Source: Amphirosellinia nigrospora
Taxonomy: Eukaryota; Ascomycota; Sordariomycetes; Xylariales; Xylariaceae
Reading direction: 5' to 3'
Assembly (NCBI GenBank): GCA_004123355.1
Contig: SCHM01000009.1
Span: 62,001 to 126,000 of the forward strand
DNA length: 64,000 bases
Part shown: positions 1-10,637 of the stretch, piece by piece
How the letters are laid out: each line of letters opens with the position of its first letter
How positions within the stretch are numbered: position 1 is the first letter of the stretch
Notes under the pieces: model-generated
Told to the model about the DNA's origin: nothing
Seen by the model: the letters and a program-made list of their open reading frames with translations, nothing else
Databases searched by the model: none
Made by a program: the position numbers and the translations under genes

Positions 1-3000
1 GAGGTCCAGTGCTGTCTGTCGCAGCATCTCCCAGCATACATGCGACCGACGGCGTTCTTCTGGATGCCATCTTTGCCGACTACGACGTCTAGGAAACTAG
101 ACCGCAAAGAGCTTCGGCGCATAGGGGCCACAGTCTCGGTTGAGGAGCTTGCCGCGGGTCGGACGACTAAGTTGCCCAAGGAACAGCCCTTCACCGAGGT
201 ACAGCTGTCGATCCAGAAGATCTGGGCTGCTGTCCTCCATCTCCCTCCGGACAGCATCGGCATCGACGATAGCTTCTTTCATCTTGGCGGCGACTCTGTT
301 GCTGCCATCAAGGTCGTCAGCGAGCTACGTAGGGCCGGAACGCATATCACGGTGGCAGACATATTGAGCTATCCAATCATACGGGTGCTGGCTTCTTACG
401 CTTCCCAGTCACAACCTGAAACGCGAGCTCGAATCAAGCCCTTTTCTCTTCTCGGTGACGACGCATGTGCTTCTATTGTTGTGAGGGATATTTGCACGCA
501 ATACAACTTCGAGTCGGCCATGGTTCAGGAAATGTACCCCTGCACGCCACTTCAAGAGGGTCTGGTATCACTCGCTTTCAAACGCATTGGCAACTACATT
601 GAACAAACCGTCTTCGAACTGAATCCTCAGACAGCAGCCGAAGACTTACGCACCGCATGGCAAGAAGTCGTCCGCACCTTTCCCATTTTGCGCACCAGGT
701 TCGCGCAGCATGCAGATGCTGGCTTGGTTCAGGTAGTCCTGAACGATTCTGTCCCCTGGGTTGATGCTGCTACCGGTCTGGAAGAGTACCTCGAATGTGA
801 CAGGAAATGTCCAATGGAGCTAGGATCGCCACTAGCGCGCTACGCCCTCGTGAAAGACGAGGTTGGTAGCGGTAGGTGGCTAGTGTGGACTGTTCACCAC
901 GCCATCTGTGATGGGTGGACTACGAACTTGATCAAGAATGCTGTACAGGCGGTGCTCTATGGTGATCCAATCATCCCAGGCCTGCCATTTCAGAACTTCA
1001 TCGACTACGTCAAACGCGGCGATGAATCAGCAGCAATCGAGTATTGGCGTCAAAGTCTAGCGGACTGCGAATGGCCTGTGTTTCCAACTTTGCCACCCTC
1101 GATTGATCACCCAGTAGCCTCGGAAATGATCCGGACTGAGATACCCCAGCCTCGAACTTCCCGAAGAAATATCACAGCGTCCGCTTTCCTTCGCGCTGCT
1201 TGGGGTCTCTTGATTGGCCGCTTGACATCCTCGCCACGGGCTGTCTTCGGTGTCACAGTCTCGGGTAGGAATGCGCCAGTAGCCGATATCGAGGCTTTGG
1301 CTGCCCCTACATTTGCCACCGTCCCTGTGCAAGTGACTTTGAGAGGGTCACAGAGGGTTTCGGACTATCTCGGCGCAGTACAGCAGCAATCTATCACCAT
1401 GATCCCATTCGAGCAGACGGATTTGCAGACTATCGCGCGCGTCTCTCAAGCCTGCCGCGATGCTTGCATGTTTCAATCGTTGCTTGTAATCCAGCCACCT
1501 GAAAGCAACGGCTCTAGCCGGAAGGCTATCAACGCCTGGAAAGAAGTCCCTCAACATCAGCAGCAATGGCTCAACACGTATGCTCTAACCCTCCAAATTA
1601 GACTTGGGTTGGACACGATGCAGGTGGACGCCAGCTTCGACCCTAGAGTCGTTGAAGTCTCCGAGATGCAAAGGATACTCGATCGCCTTCGACGGTTGCT
1701 CGCGCAACTGGACGCTGCGGATGATTCAATGACCGTCGGTCAAATCCAAGTCTTGACATCACAAGAACTGGATGTGATATGGAGGCGGAACAGTCATGTC
1801 CCGACCCCCGCAGGACTCTGCGTACACCACGCCATCGAGGACATCGTCATGTCGCAACCCGACGCCCTTGCCATAGATGGTTGGGACGGCCGTCTCACGT
1901 ACATGGAACTAGATAGCACCGCCGAGGTTCTAGCTCAGCACCTAGTCGAGCTCGGCGTTCAACCCGACACGCTCGTGCCTCTCTGCTTCGAGAAGTCGAC
2001 ATGGACTTCGGTAGCAATGCTCTCCCTGCTGAAGGTGCGAGCGGGGTTCGTACTTCTTGAGCCATTTGCTTCTAAGCACCGCCTTGAGACTATCTTGGCA
2101 CAGATAGGCTCGCATATCGCGCTCGCGTCTCCAACCAGCTCTTCCGTCATGTCGCCTCTCATTGCCAAGGTTGTCGAAGTGGATGCGAGATGGGCGGGAT
2201 TGAAACCAGCTGAAGCCACCAGCATCACACCGGGAGAGCCAATACAGGACCCCTCGACTTCCATGTTTGCCGTATTTACATCGGGGAGTACAGGAGTCCC
2301 CAAAGGCGTAGTCATGACCCACGACAACTTCTCTTCCGGACTAAAATATCAATCCGAACTCCTTGGCTTCTCCCGAGCCTCGAGAGTCTTCGACTTCGCG
2401 GCGTACTCATTCGACATCGCGGTCCACAACGTATTCGCTGCACTTACCTCGGGAGGGTGCCTGTGCGTTCCGGCTGAAGACGATCGCTGGGGCAATCTGG
2501 AAAGATCTTTGATAGATACAGAGGCCACCATCGTTGACCTGACGCCTTCTGTGGCACGCCTCATCGACCCGTCCCGCCTGCCGCACTTGAAGACCCTAAT
2601 ACTCGCTGGCGAGGCGGTCACTGTCGATGACGCGATTCGGTGGCTACCAAGTACGAGTTGTTAATGCGTACGGACCAGCCGAGGTCGGTATCTGTACCAT
2701 CAGCGTTGGTACTCAGCCATCAGCGCCCCAGGAGGCCACAAGCATAGGACAAGGGGCCGGGGTCGTGACATGGGTCGTAGATCAGCACGACCACAATCAT
2801 CTGATGCGACCAGGTTGTGTCGGTGAGCTTCTTCTCGAAGGACCCCTCATATCCCGAGGGTATCTCAATGACGAGCAAAAGACCGCTGCAGCATTCATTC
2901 GGGATCCGCCGTGGCTGCTGCAAGGCGCCCCAGGGCAAAAGGGACGTCATGGGCGTCTGTATAAGACTGGAGATTTAGTGCGATATGATGCTGATGAAAA

Positions 3001-3365
3001 ACTCTCCTACCTCGGGCGAAAAGATACCCAGGTCAAGATCCGGGGCCAGCGCGTTGAACTGGCAGAGGTCGAACACTTTGTTCGTCGCTGTCTTCCCGAC
3101 GTGGAGCAGGTCACTGCAGAAGTGGTCATGCCGCATGGTGAGAATGCGAGGGCGACGTTGACGGCCTTTATTGAGACGAAGACCTGGGATGCATCACCAA
3201 ACAACATAAACCAAGGCGTCAACACTATGCGTATCGATGCCGATGTAGAGGCCGCCTTAGCCAGACATTTGCCACGGCACATGAGGCCCAGCGCATATAT
3301 CTCCCTACCGAAAGAGCAGCTACCCCTAACGGCAACTGGGAAAATCGACCGCAGCCGCCTGCGAG
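1..3365 (+). pseudogene. Non-ribosomal peptide synthetase, C-terminal part (A end-T-C-A), truncated
   Basis: The reading frame is open from base 1, so the gene begins left of the window. Domains in order: the tail of an A domain (A10-like motif LPTTTSRKLDRKEL near 75-115), a thiolation domain with core FFHLGGDSVAAIK (carrier Ser near 295), a condensation domain with the active-site motif HHAICDG near 898, and a second A domain with A3 motif FTSGSTGVPKG near 2275, then NAYGPAE near 2660, YKTGDLVRYD near 2960 and the A10-like LPLTATGKIDRSRL near 3330. Such enzymes build peptides in the cytosol on phosphopantetheine arms. The second A domain is split between two frames near 2650. After its A10 motif there is no thiolation or terminal domain; the text changes directly to a SAM domain belonging to the next gene. 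I therefore call it a truncated relic. The frame change alone could be an assembly error; the lost 3' end could not. Confidence 0.85.
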
Positions 3366-3369
3366 ACTC

Positions 3370-6236
3370 GAGGCGTGCTTGCGCGAGCAAAGAGTCGATG
3401 GCCACACTCTTCTCACATACGATGACGATACAGACCTCTTCAAAAGCCTGGATATCACAACTCTGAAGCAGAAAAATACCTTCCTGCATGCGCGACGCGA
3501 ACTCCGCCAACGAAGCAAGCCGTATTAGCAGTACCTTGACCAGGAGAACACGTCGATCCCACAACCTCGATGTTCAATCAAACCAGCGCAAGCTACTGTC
3601 ACTTCTGCGCCTGCACTTGCACCTACCTCTGCTGCGCTTGTGCCCGTGTCCAAGGAACAAGCCAGCCATAAAAGGCGACGCCATGTCCCGATCCTACTCT
3701 CAGGCGAAACAGCCACTTCTGCAAACCCTTCCCCTCACAAGACGCAAGGAACAAACCTGAGGGCAACCAGGCCGTCCTGGGCCTCCGAGAAGAAACGCCG
3801 CCCAACCATTCGGCTCACGTCACTATCAGAAAGGGCGAGACGGTGAATTTGAAGTCGACCGATAAAAATACATACGCACCAGGTGGACAAGCCGCTGCAA
3901 CGTCTGACGATAGTCCTGCTCTGTGTACTACAAAGCGGAAGAAGGAGGAGGAGGAAGACCATTATGACACTGCAAGAAGCGGGCTCAGCTGACCTACCGA
4001 GGTCTCGAGCTGATCGAGCTCCCCGACGACGACGACCACCAAGGCGATAACCAAAACGAAGAGCTAGAGCCTTTAGAACACAATTCCTATAACTATGGCA
4101 CCGAGGGAAATGGTGGCAGCGACGATGACGAATACCGCATCGACGAGACAGATTGTCCTCAGGAAGACCCACGGCGATGGCGAGACTGTTGCGAGTTCTT
4201 CGGTCATGACCCAGCCAAGGTCTCGACCGAGGAGAGCTCACACTGGTACCGCTTCAAGGACACCGGTCTTTTGCTGAAGCCGTTCCAGTTGTACGCCGTA
4301 TACTGGATCTTGACCCAGCCTAGACGCAATGTGTTAGGCGCCTTCTTGGCCGACGACCCAGGTCTCGGAAAGTCGTACATTGTTTTCGGTGTCATAGCGA
4401 CGAGATCGGCGCTGCTGATGAACAGCTCCCACGTCCATGACCACCCTGCATCCCATTGCATGCCCGGTCGTGAGTGTCCGCGCCCGTATGCGTGTGGTAT
4501 TCGCTGTTCATGCGAAGGTGGTGTGTCGCGGTCGCTACTCCGCGTCGTCCTGGAAGGGCCACAGGTCATCATCTGCCCGCCTAGCATCTTGCGCGAATGG
4601 ATAACCAAGCTCGAAGAAACTCTAGGGTCGGACGGGAACACGGCGGGCTTTCAACTTAAGGTTATCGCGGCGGCCGATAGCCTCCCCGGCGAGCAGCAGG
4701 GCATGTTGCTCTCACGATCGAACACCGGCTATCTTCTCGCGGAGGTTACCGGGGTGGTGAAGTGGAGCAGAAAAAAGGGCGAGTATGTTCCAGATCATAG
4801 TGAGATTTCCGTGAAGGGTCGACCAGGGCAGAGCAAGACGATCATCCTCTCCACTTCATCGTACGTTTTACGAGGCATACAACAACTATTCCTCCGCAAC
4901 GAGCGCTACCGGAAAGCCGAATGTTCCGTATCGAATGTGGCCATCAGTTTCATTGCCGCGGACGAGTGCCATCAGTATCACGGATCGTCTAAAAATCCTA
5001 CACAGCCATTGCGTATCGCTGAAGAACTGGCGCGATGCTCCGGTTTCTCGGTTCCGAGCTTCTGGCTGGGCGTTTCGGGACACCGATGGAATCCGGACCC
5101 AGAGATGTCAAAGCCACCGTCGAGCACATTCAATACATGCAGCGCAACAGCCGGGTTGGACTTTCGGATCGCGATCTCGGCATGGATAGTTTTCAAGCTG
5201 CTTACAATGCCGTAGCGAACAAGACCCTGGAAGAACTACGTAATGATTCCCACGAGGTGTGGGAATCCTTCTGCAGCACGAGAGACGAATTCATGGGCCG
5301 ACTTATAATAGCTCGGTCAGGCGATGGCACTTTCCAAGGGTCAAGTCCAGCCGTCTTCCGCCTTCCGCAAGTTCGAGAGATCGAATGTCCATTTCCCCCT
5401 GCATATAAGCATCTGTTAACTGTCGACGAGGACGAGTTTGGCTGCCTTGTAGCCAAGACGCTCCAGAAATTACGTGAGTAATGGGAGGCGAATGGCCGAG
5501 CTAGGCCACAACCCAACTTAGCAACGGCGAAACAGCACTTTATGAAGACGCAACGCGCAGCCACGTTGCTGCGCAAGATGCGCATCACGGTAGCGTTCCC
5601 GGGAATTCGAGGCGCGGTCGCGGATAAGCTATCCATCGAGTCTATTGAGGTTGATCAATACCACCTGAAAACGAACGGCCAAGGCAAAGAGTCACTGCAG
5701 GATTCCCCTATTACCAGCACATCGATGAAATCACTAGGCATAGTCCTAAGATCCTAGTACTTCGAAAATGCCTCCAGTTACTACTCGACGATTACGATGA
5801 GCATCCCGGTCGCGGGAGACTGCCGAAGAACATGATCGTCTTCGCTGAAGTGCCTAGTACTACCTATCTTCTGTATTGCTGGTTGCAGGCAAACTGGTCA
5901 GATCGCATCGATCCGCTTTTCATCCACCGAAACATGAAGATGGCGGAGCGAACGCATGTCCTGGAAGGGATGCGGTCATGGGACAACGACAAGTCGGTGG
6001 TCTTGGTCAGCACGCCTGCTCTTATCGGGGTGGGAATCGGGCTCCAGCGAGCCAACCATGTTGTGCTATTCGACGTTCCGATGATGGCGCGCACCGATCA
6101 GCAGGCTATCGCTAGGGTCGCCCGTACCGGCCAACTGCTCCCTGTCCATGTGACGTGTTGCATAGACGTGGACTGCGAGGTTGAGATGACAATCAGGGAG
6201 AGAAAACAGAAGAGGGCATCCCTTTCCCAAGGATAG
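3370..6236 (+). pseudogene. SAM-domain SNF2-family helicase/ATPase, broken
   Basis: The start shows a SAM-like helical domain (around VDGHTLLTYD and LFKSLDITTLKQKNTF, 3385-3520). A disordered Pro/Thr/Ala-rich stretch with a KRKKEEEE basic-acidic patch near 3940 follows, then an acidic linker. The SNF2 ATPase core comes next: KPFQLYAVYWIL near 4280, motif I DDPGLGKSYI near 4350, DECH box near 4965. The helicase C-terminal half holds LVSTPALIGVGIGLQRANHV (near 6005) and motif VI QQAIARVARTGQ near 6100. SNF2 proteins use ATP to move along DNA and remodel chromatin or act in repair. The parts lie in several frames, with at least one stop in the linker and frame changes in the ATPase lobes, and no intron explains them all. 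The gene is probably dead. It directly abuts the truncated NRPS, so its own 5' end is also lost. Confidence 0.8.
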
Positions 6237-7114
6237 CTGGGTTAGTAGCAATGATCTTTGTATTTTACCTGGCCGAGTCTAGATGTTCGACGAGGATAGG
6301 CGGTGAGATCTGGGATAGCCATGTTTTATGACGAGCACAATTTTCCGACTCCCTCAGGCAAGGAATACCTGAGGGCAGGTTTTGTGTTGGGGACCAGGTT
6401 CGCCAATATGTTGCCGAGAAATATTGTCGCTTTCTTAATCGCTGTTCGAAGTAGCTATATTCACTGTTCCACGTTGGGCAAAAGCCTACTGCCACCTATC
6501 TAGGCATGAATACACCAACATTCGAGGGAAATAGAGCTAGCAGTGTGTGGATACATTAAAGATTCAATATAACTGATCCCAGAGTTAGCTGACAAATCAC
6601 GAGGCCAAAGCCGTACATCTCACAGGAGATGTGAGGGCTAGGCTCACGTCCTGCGGCCATCGGCTTCAGGTCTGCCCTTTCGTCTGCGACTTGATCGAGT
6701 TAATTGGAAGCGACTGTCATGTGCTCACCAATCTCACTACCTAATAGGTCAGGTGTGTGATGCGAGGTGCCAGGCAGCACGTCCTAAGCCGCGATGAAAC
6801 GTCGACTTGACCCCACATCACGTCCAAGGCAGACTTTCCATGATAATGATCTTGAAAAGGATTAGATCATATCATCCTACGCATTGCGATAACAAGTCTG
6901 CGCCCCAACTTACTACCTAGTCCCTACAGAGATGGAGACGGTAAGGGATTACAAAATTCGAATAGCTCAGGAGCCCGAGATGGATACCTTCTAAGGGAAG
7001 CGGTAAAAGCGAGACGGTAATAGGCTGGCCATCTGTGTGCTATTTCAGGTGATCAAGAGTAAGCAGAGGCGAGGTGATGTTTAGGTAGGGATAGGTTTAG
7101 GGGCGAGACCGACT

Positions 7115-7243
7115 TCCTAGGAAGTTGGTATAGCTAAGAGAACGAGGCTGACAATGGGCCAGTGGTTCAAAGGAGGCGGACAATATTCCTCAACAGTCCT
7201 AGGAAGTCGGCACAACCGAGAGAATGACAGGCTAGCGATGGAC
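7115..7243. repeat. Diverged direct repeat, two copies of about 46 bp
   Basis: Copy one (7115-7160) and copy two (7197-7243) both begin tcctaggaagt and share the later words gagaa, ggct and gatgg/aatgg with scattered substitutions. The start of copy one also forms the 14-bp palindrome acttcctaggaagt (7112-7125). The function is unknown. Confidence 0.6.
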
Positions 7244-7528
7244 TGTTGGCGCTGAGCAATAACAAGACATGACATGCTACGTCACGATGTTATCCAGTCT
7301 AGGGAGGGGACAGTTAGCCATAAAAGGCTTGTCTGCCTCCAGTGAACCTGCCTACCTATCCTCCCCCCTATCTATTCTTTTCCTGAGCGAACAGCCCGAA
7401 ATTTTTCAATACTCCGCTTATAATAACAGTAACCACTCTTTGTAAAACATACAGATGGATTGCTTATAGTATTGTCACAGCCTACAGCACTGCGGGCTGT
7501 AGCTGTGGACTATATACAGTAGCTTAGT

Positions 7529-7550
7529 AACCAAGGCTGTCACCTTGGTT
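7529..7550. repeat. Short perfect hairpin
   Basis: Arms aaccaagg and ccttggtt, 8 bp each, flank a 6-base loop. No gene lies next to it, so there is no reason to call it a terminator. Confidence 0.5.
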
Positions 7551-7669
7551 ATTTTGATCCCTTTTGTGGGTTGGATGCTCCAACTGGTTAGGTGTGCGCG
7601 CCCGGCAGGTCTAGCAGGCTACTCTAGATTTCGTGCTGTCACAAGTATACCTAAAGTCAAACGTCTTAC

Positions 7670-7850
7670 CTGTCAGAATAGAGGGTATGTCAGCAGATAA
7701 CGCGACATTAGGGGTGAGCTAAGTTAGCTCCAACTCCGGGGATCCACCACATAAATTACTAGTACACGCCCCAGGGGCAGAGCAAATCTGCTCGGACACA
7801 ACAATACACAATTCTGAACCTCCAATCAACTGGCTCGCCTATTCTGACAG
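7670..7850. repeat. 181-bp segment bounded by 12-bp perfect inverted repeats
   Basis: The left end reads ctgtcagaatag (7670-7681) and the right end its exact reverse complement, ctattctgacag (7839-7850). The interior is non-coding. It could be a tiny MITE or a chance hairpin; I did not find a convincing target-site duplication. It lies 6 bp from the end of the methyltransferase relic. Confidence 0.4.
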
Positions 7851-7856
7851 TTAAAG

Positions 7857-8855
7857 CTATTTCCGAAGATAACGGTACAAAGTTTCTACTACCATTAGGG
7901 GAAATGTATTTCCGATTTGTCGGTTTATTTCGGTCATGGTTCCAACAAACTTATGGCTTCTCGGGAACCCTGGATGGATGCCAACTCCCTTAGCGTGAAA
8001 TTTCTCTGCCCAAACGGGTGCGCCCATTCGGATCCTGCTGTAGTTATAGTTCCTACTTGGCACCTGGCGTCATACGGGGTTCGCGGAAATCTGACGCTGT
8101 TTTTTGCTTTATGAAGCACTGAAGCAATTAGTTATTAATGTTTGATTGCATGACAACAACTACTCACTTAGTTCAACATCGTGAAGCGGGTCCCTATGGC
8201 GACGGCTGCTCTGAATCTTATTGAGCACGTCATGAAGCGTGACTGCAGTCTCGGCATACGTGGGCGATGGGAACGGGGGTAGCTCTTCTTCCGGATAAGA
8301 CGCAATCTATATCTACCATACTCCTAGTTAGCCTTTATATAGATCTGATCTCGTGCTTATAGTTTCTTACTAAAGGTCGCCGGATAGTAAGCAATCCGTA
8401 CTCTTTCAAACGCGAAATATTCCAAGAGAAGGAAAACCCAACCGTGGTATATTGACCGACCAGCACGTTCAAAAACTCTTCATTACGATCAAACAATATC
8501 CCAAATGTTTATTCACCAGTTCAAATTCGTGGACGTACAGCTTCAGGGAATCTCCCAATTATAAACATAACGTCAATGTTAGCCTCGTCGTTTTTTCCAA
8601 CGCGTGTACGTCCGGGTAAATGTGTTTTACCGGGTAAAGACCAATGCACGCTGTCAAAGTGGCCGATCAAAGCCCGAAATTCTTCAATCGGGCGAAAAAT
8701 ATTCATTTCCTTTAAATCCGCTTCCGGGAAGTTTTCACAGGAGGATCTGCTAGCTACGTGATCCATATCAGAGCGAGTCCAAGCTGGAAACCGCCCCGTT
8801 GGATACCGCAGGAGGCGCCTGCAGCGCAAATCAACAGTTGTATATGTTTGTCCCG
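7857..8855 (-). pseudogene. RID/Masc1-like C5-cytosine DNA methyltransferase, decayed catalytic domain
   Basis: Read on the minus strand, the pieces follow the catalytic order of fungal RID-type enzymes. A motif I region (VDL then, in a second frame, GGFQLGLAL, near 8845-8775) is followed by DMDHVA, FPEADLKEMNIF, the motif IV neighbourhood (HWSLPGKT near 8650), then RVGKNDEANID and VRPRI. After a decayed stretch come SYPEEELPPFPSPTY near 8300, the motif VIII/IX text TTAGSEWAHPFGQRNFTLRE near 8000, and motif X INRQIGNTFPLMVVETL near 7890. These enzymes transfer methyl from S-adenosylmethionine to cytosine; RID is needed for repeat-induced point mutation in Neurospora. Here the motif IV Pro-Cys is Pro-Gly, so the catalytic Cys is gone, and stops and frame changes occur throughout. 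The N-terminal part upstream of 8855 is not recognisable. Confidence 0.8.
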
Positions 8856-9470
8856 GAGCCGCTGTGGCGCTGTGGCACCTTGCTCTGAGTTCACATCATC
8901 CAGATTTACGGTTGGGTAAAATGTTGGCCGGCCTTGAAGGAGCCTCCACGAACGATTCCGCCCCGGAAACTATTTCTGAGCTTGTCGTCCGGCAGTCTAA
9001 GAATTGCCTGTTCCGCCGGGGCCTAGCTTGGCGGTACTCGGTTCCCGCCGTATCCTGGAAGCTCGAATACTGGGGTCTTCTTTTTGTACGATGACAGTAG
9101 CTCGTCTGGGTTTTCTGGTGTTCACTGGACTGCTCTCTAAAATAACTTTTTTCCGGCAAACTAGGCCATAGTACTGGTGCCGCTGGTATTGCGTGGCTAG
9201 GTCTATTGAAAAATCGAAGGCAGGTATACGACGGTTCCGAATTAATCGTAACAAACGCGGTCCTTAGGTCTCTAAGGTCCTTTTTTCAGGCGTCTGGGCT
9301 CCCTTGAGGTTTCGCTTAGACTCGTCGGCAAGGTCAGGCTCTTGTCGAAGGAGGCCCAAGGTGTTGCAAAGATTGGTGCACTTTACGAGGGAGCTCACGG
9401 ACTCTCTCTACAAAAAGTCTTCTGCTCCTCCTCCAAATGGAAGTAGATGATTAGCGAAGGCGTGACGGCG

Positions 9471-9538
9471 CTACCGACCAGCACTTGGAAGGGGCGTACC
9501 CTCGTTACCGACCAGCACTTGGAAGTGGCGCACCCTCG
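9471..9538. repeat. Tandem repeat, two 34-bp units
   Basis: Units 9471-9504 and 9505-9538 share taccgaccagcacttggaag and the ending accctcg, differing at a few positions. The word accgaccagcac also occurs once near 8455, inside the methyltransferase relic. Confidence 0.75.
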
Positions 9539-9924
9539 CGCTTTGTTTCATCACAGCCGACAAGAAACTATGATCTTGACTTTTGGCTCGAGGTTGTAGT
9601 CCGACTGTAAAGCGATATTGTAACTCTAGTCTACATGGCTACTGTTGATACGGCGGGGAGATGATATAAATATAGAGTTAACTATAATAATTAAATTACG
9701 GTACGTAAATATACCTCGTGTTTTTAAGCTAATTGCACGACGGAAGAGGCTACTACGATTGATAATAAATCAAAACGGAATAACAGGTTCAACTACACGT
9801 AAACTATTCGGAAGGACCGAGCTACCATACCCAGCAACTGTAACTTACTTACTATACTTACTAAAATAAACACGTGGATCCTAAAAACTCAAGCATTTTT
9901 GCCCCTGGATCAAGGGGCCTCTAG

Positions 9925-10080
9925 TTATAAATAAATTTAAACTAAAAACTATTTTATTAAATATTATAAAAAACGTTTATAATATAAATTAATAATCATA
10001 TATATTTATTTTAAAATTATTATAATATATAATGTTTTATTTTAAATTTATATTATTTAAATTTATAATTAAAATGATGT
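9925..10080. other. AT-only island
   Basis: About 155 bp consist almost wholly of A and T, starting after an imperfect palindrome, gcccctggatcaaggggc. The GC content of the flanks recovers abruptly at 10080. This is compatible with heavy C-to-T mutation of a repeat (RIP) or with an AT-rich transposon end; no coding content is visible. Confidence 0.6.
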
Positions 10081-10637
10081 GACGGAGTAGCCCCACTTTA
10101 ACTGAAGCGCGCCAGCTTCGCTGGCCTGCTCAGGTAGAAGCAGAGCATACGGAACGTATTGGTAAGCTCGGGTATGTGTCAGATATAAGCGATGTCATGC
10201 AGTGTGTAGACTGTGTTGTATTGATGTTGTTGGTGTGTAGCAAAGACGCGTGTTCTCTGCAGAATTGTATGGGGACCCAGTCTTCCTGACATCCGTATAG
10301 TCACTATATCGACTAACCTCATATCCCTTATATTTGACATCAGCTTATATCCTTTGATTCTCTGGTCCGTACAATATGCAACCCTGTAACGTCTTGAAAG
10401 TGATTAATGGGCTTGCCAAGTGGATTTCGAATAGGAGGGGGACAACTAGAAACTTCGTAGAATTTAGGATTAGATAGTAAGAGAGACAATGTTGCTTTCG
10501 TATAATAAAGGATCTAGCAACGAGGGCATTAAAGCCCACACAGGATATTCATCCCGGTCGATAGCGCTTAGTATAAATGACAATCTGCGATTCCAAATTC
10601 ATAGATGCAGCTCTTGCCGAGATTGTGCACCCCTAGA

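Larger units (their letters stand above)
6237..7856. other. Gene-free stretch with short repeats
   Basis: No coding family was recognised in this 1.6 kb. Short open frames exist, the longest being 66 codons at 6303-6503, but none has a recognisable motif. The stretch holds a diverged direct repeat (7115-7243), a short hairpin (7529-7550) and a pair of 12-bp inverted repeats (7670-7850). Confidence 0.6.
8856..10637. other. Gene-free decayed stretch
   Basis: No gene is supported. The first few hundred bases may hold the unreadable 5' part of the methyltransferase relic. A 74-codon AT-rich frame at 9645-9869 matches nothing I know. The stretch also contains the tandem repeat at 9471-9538 and the AT-only island near 9.9-10.1 kb. 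Confidence 0.5.

Noticed and set aside
9645-9869. 74-codon AT-rich frame as a transposase fragment
   Set aside because: Basic composition is suggestive but no transposase motif or terminal repeats could be matched.
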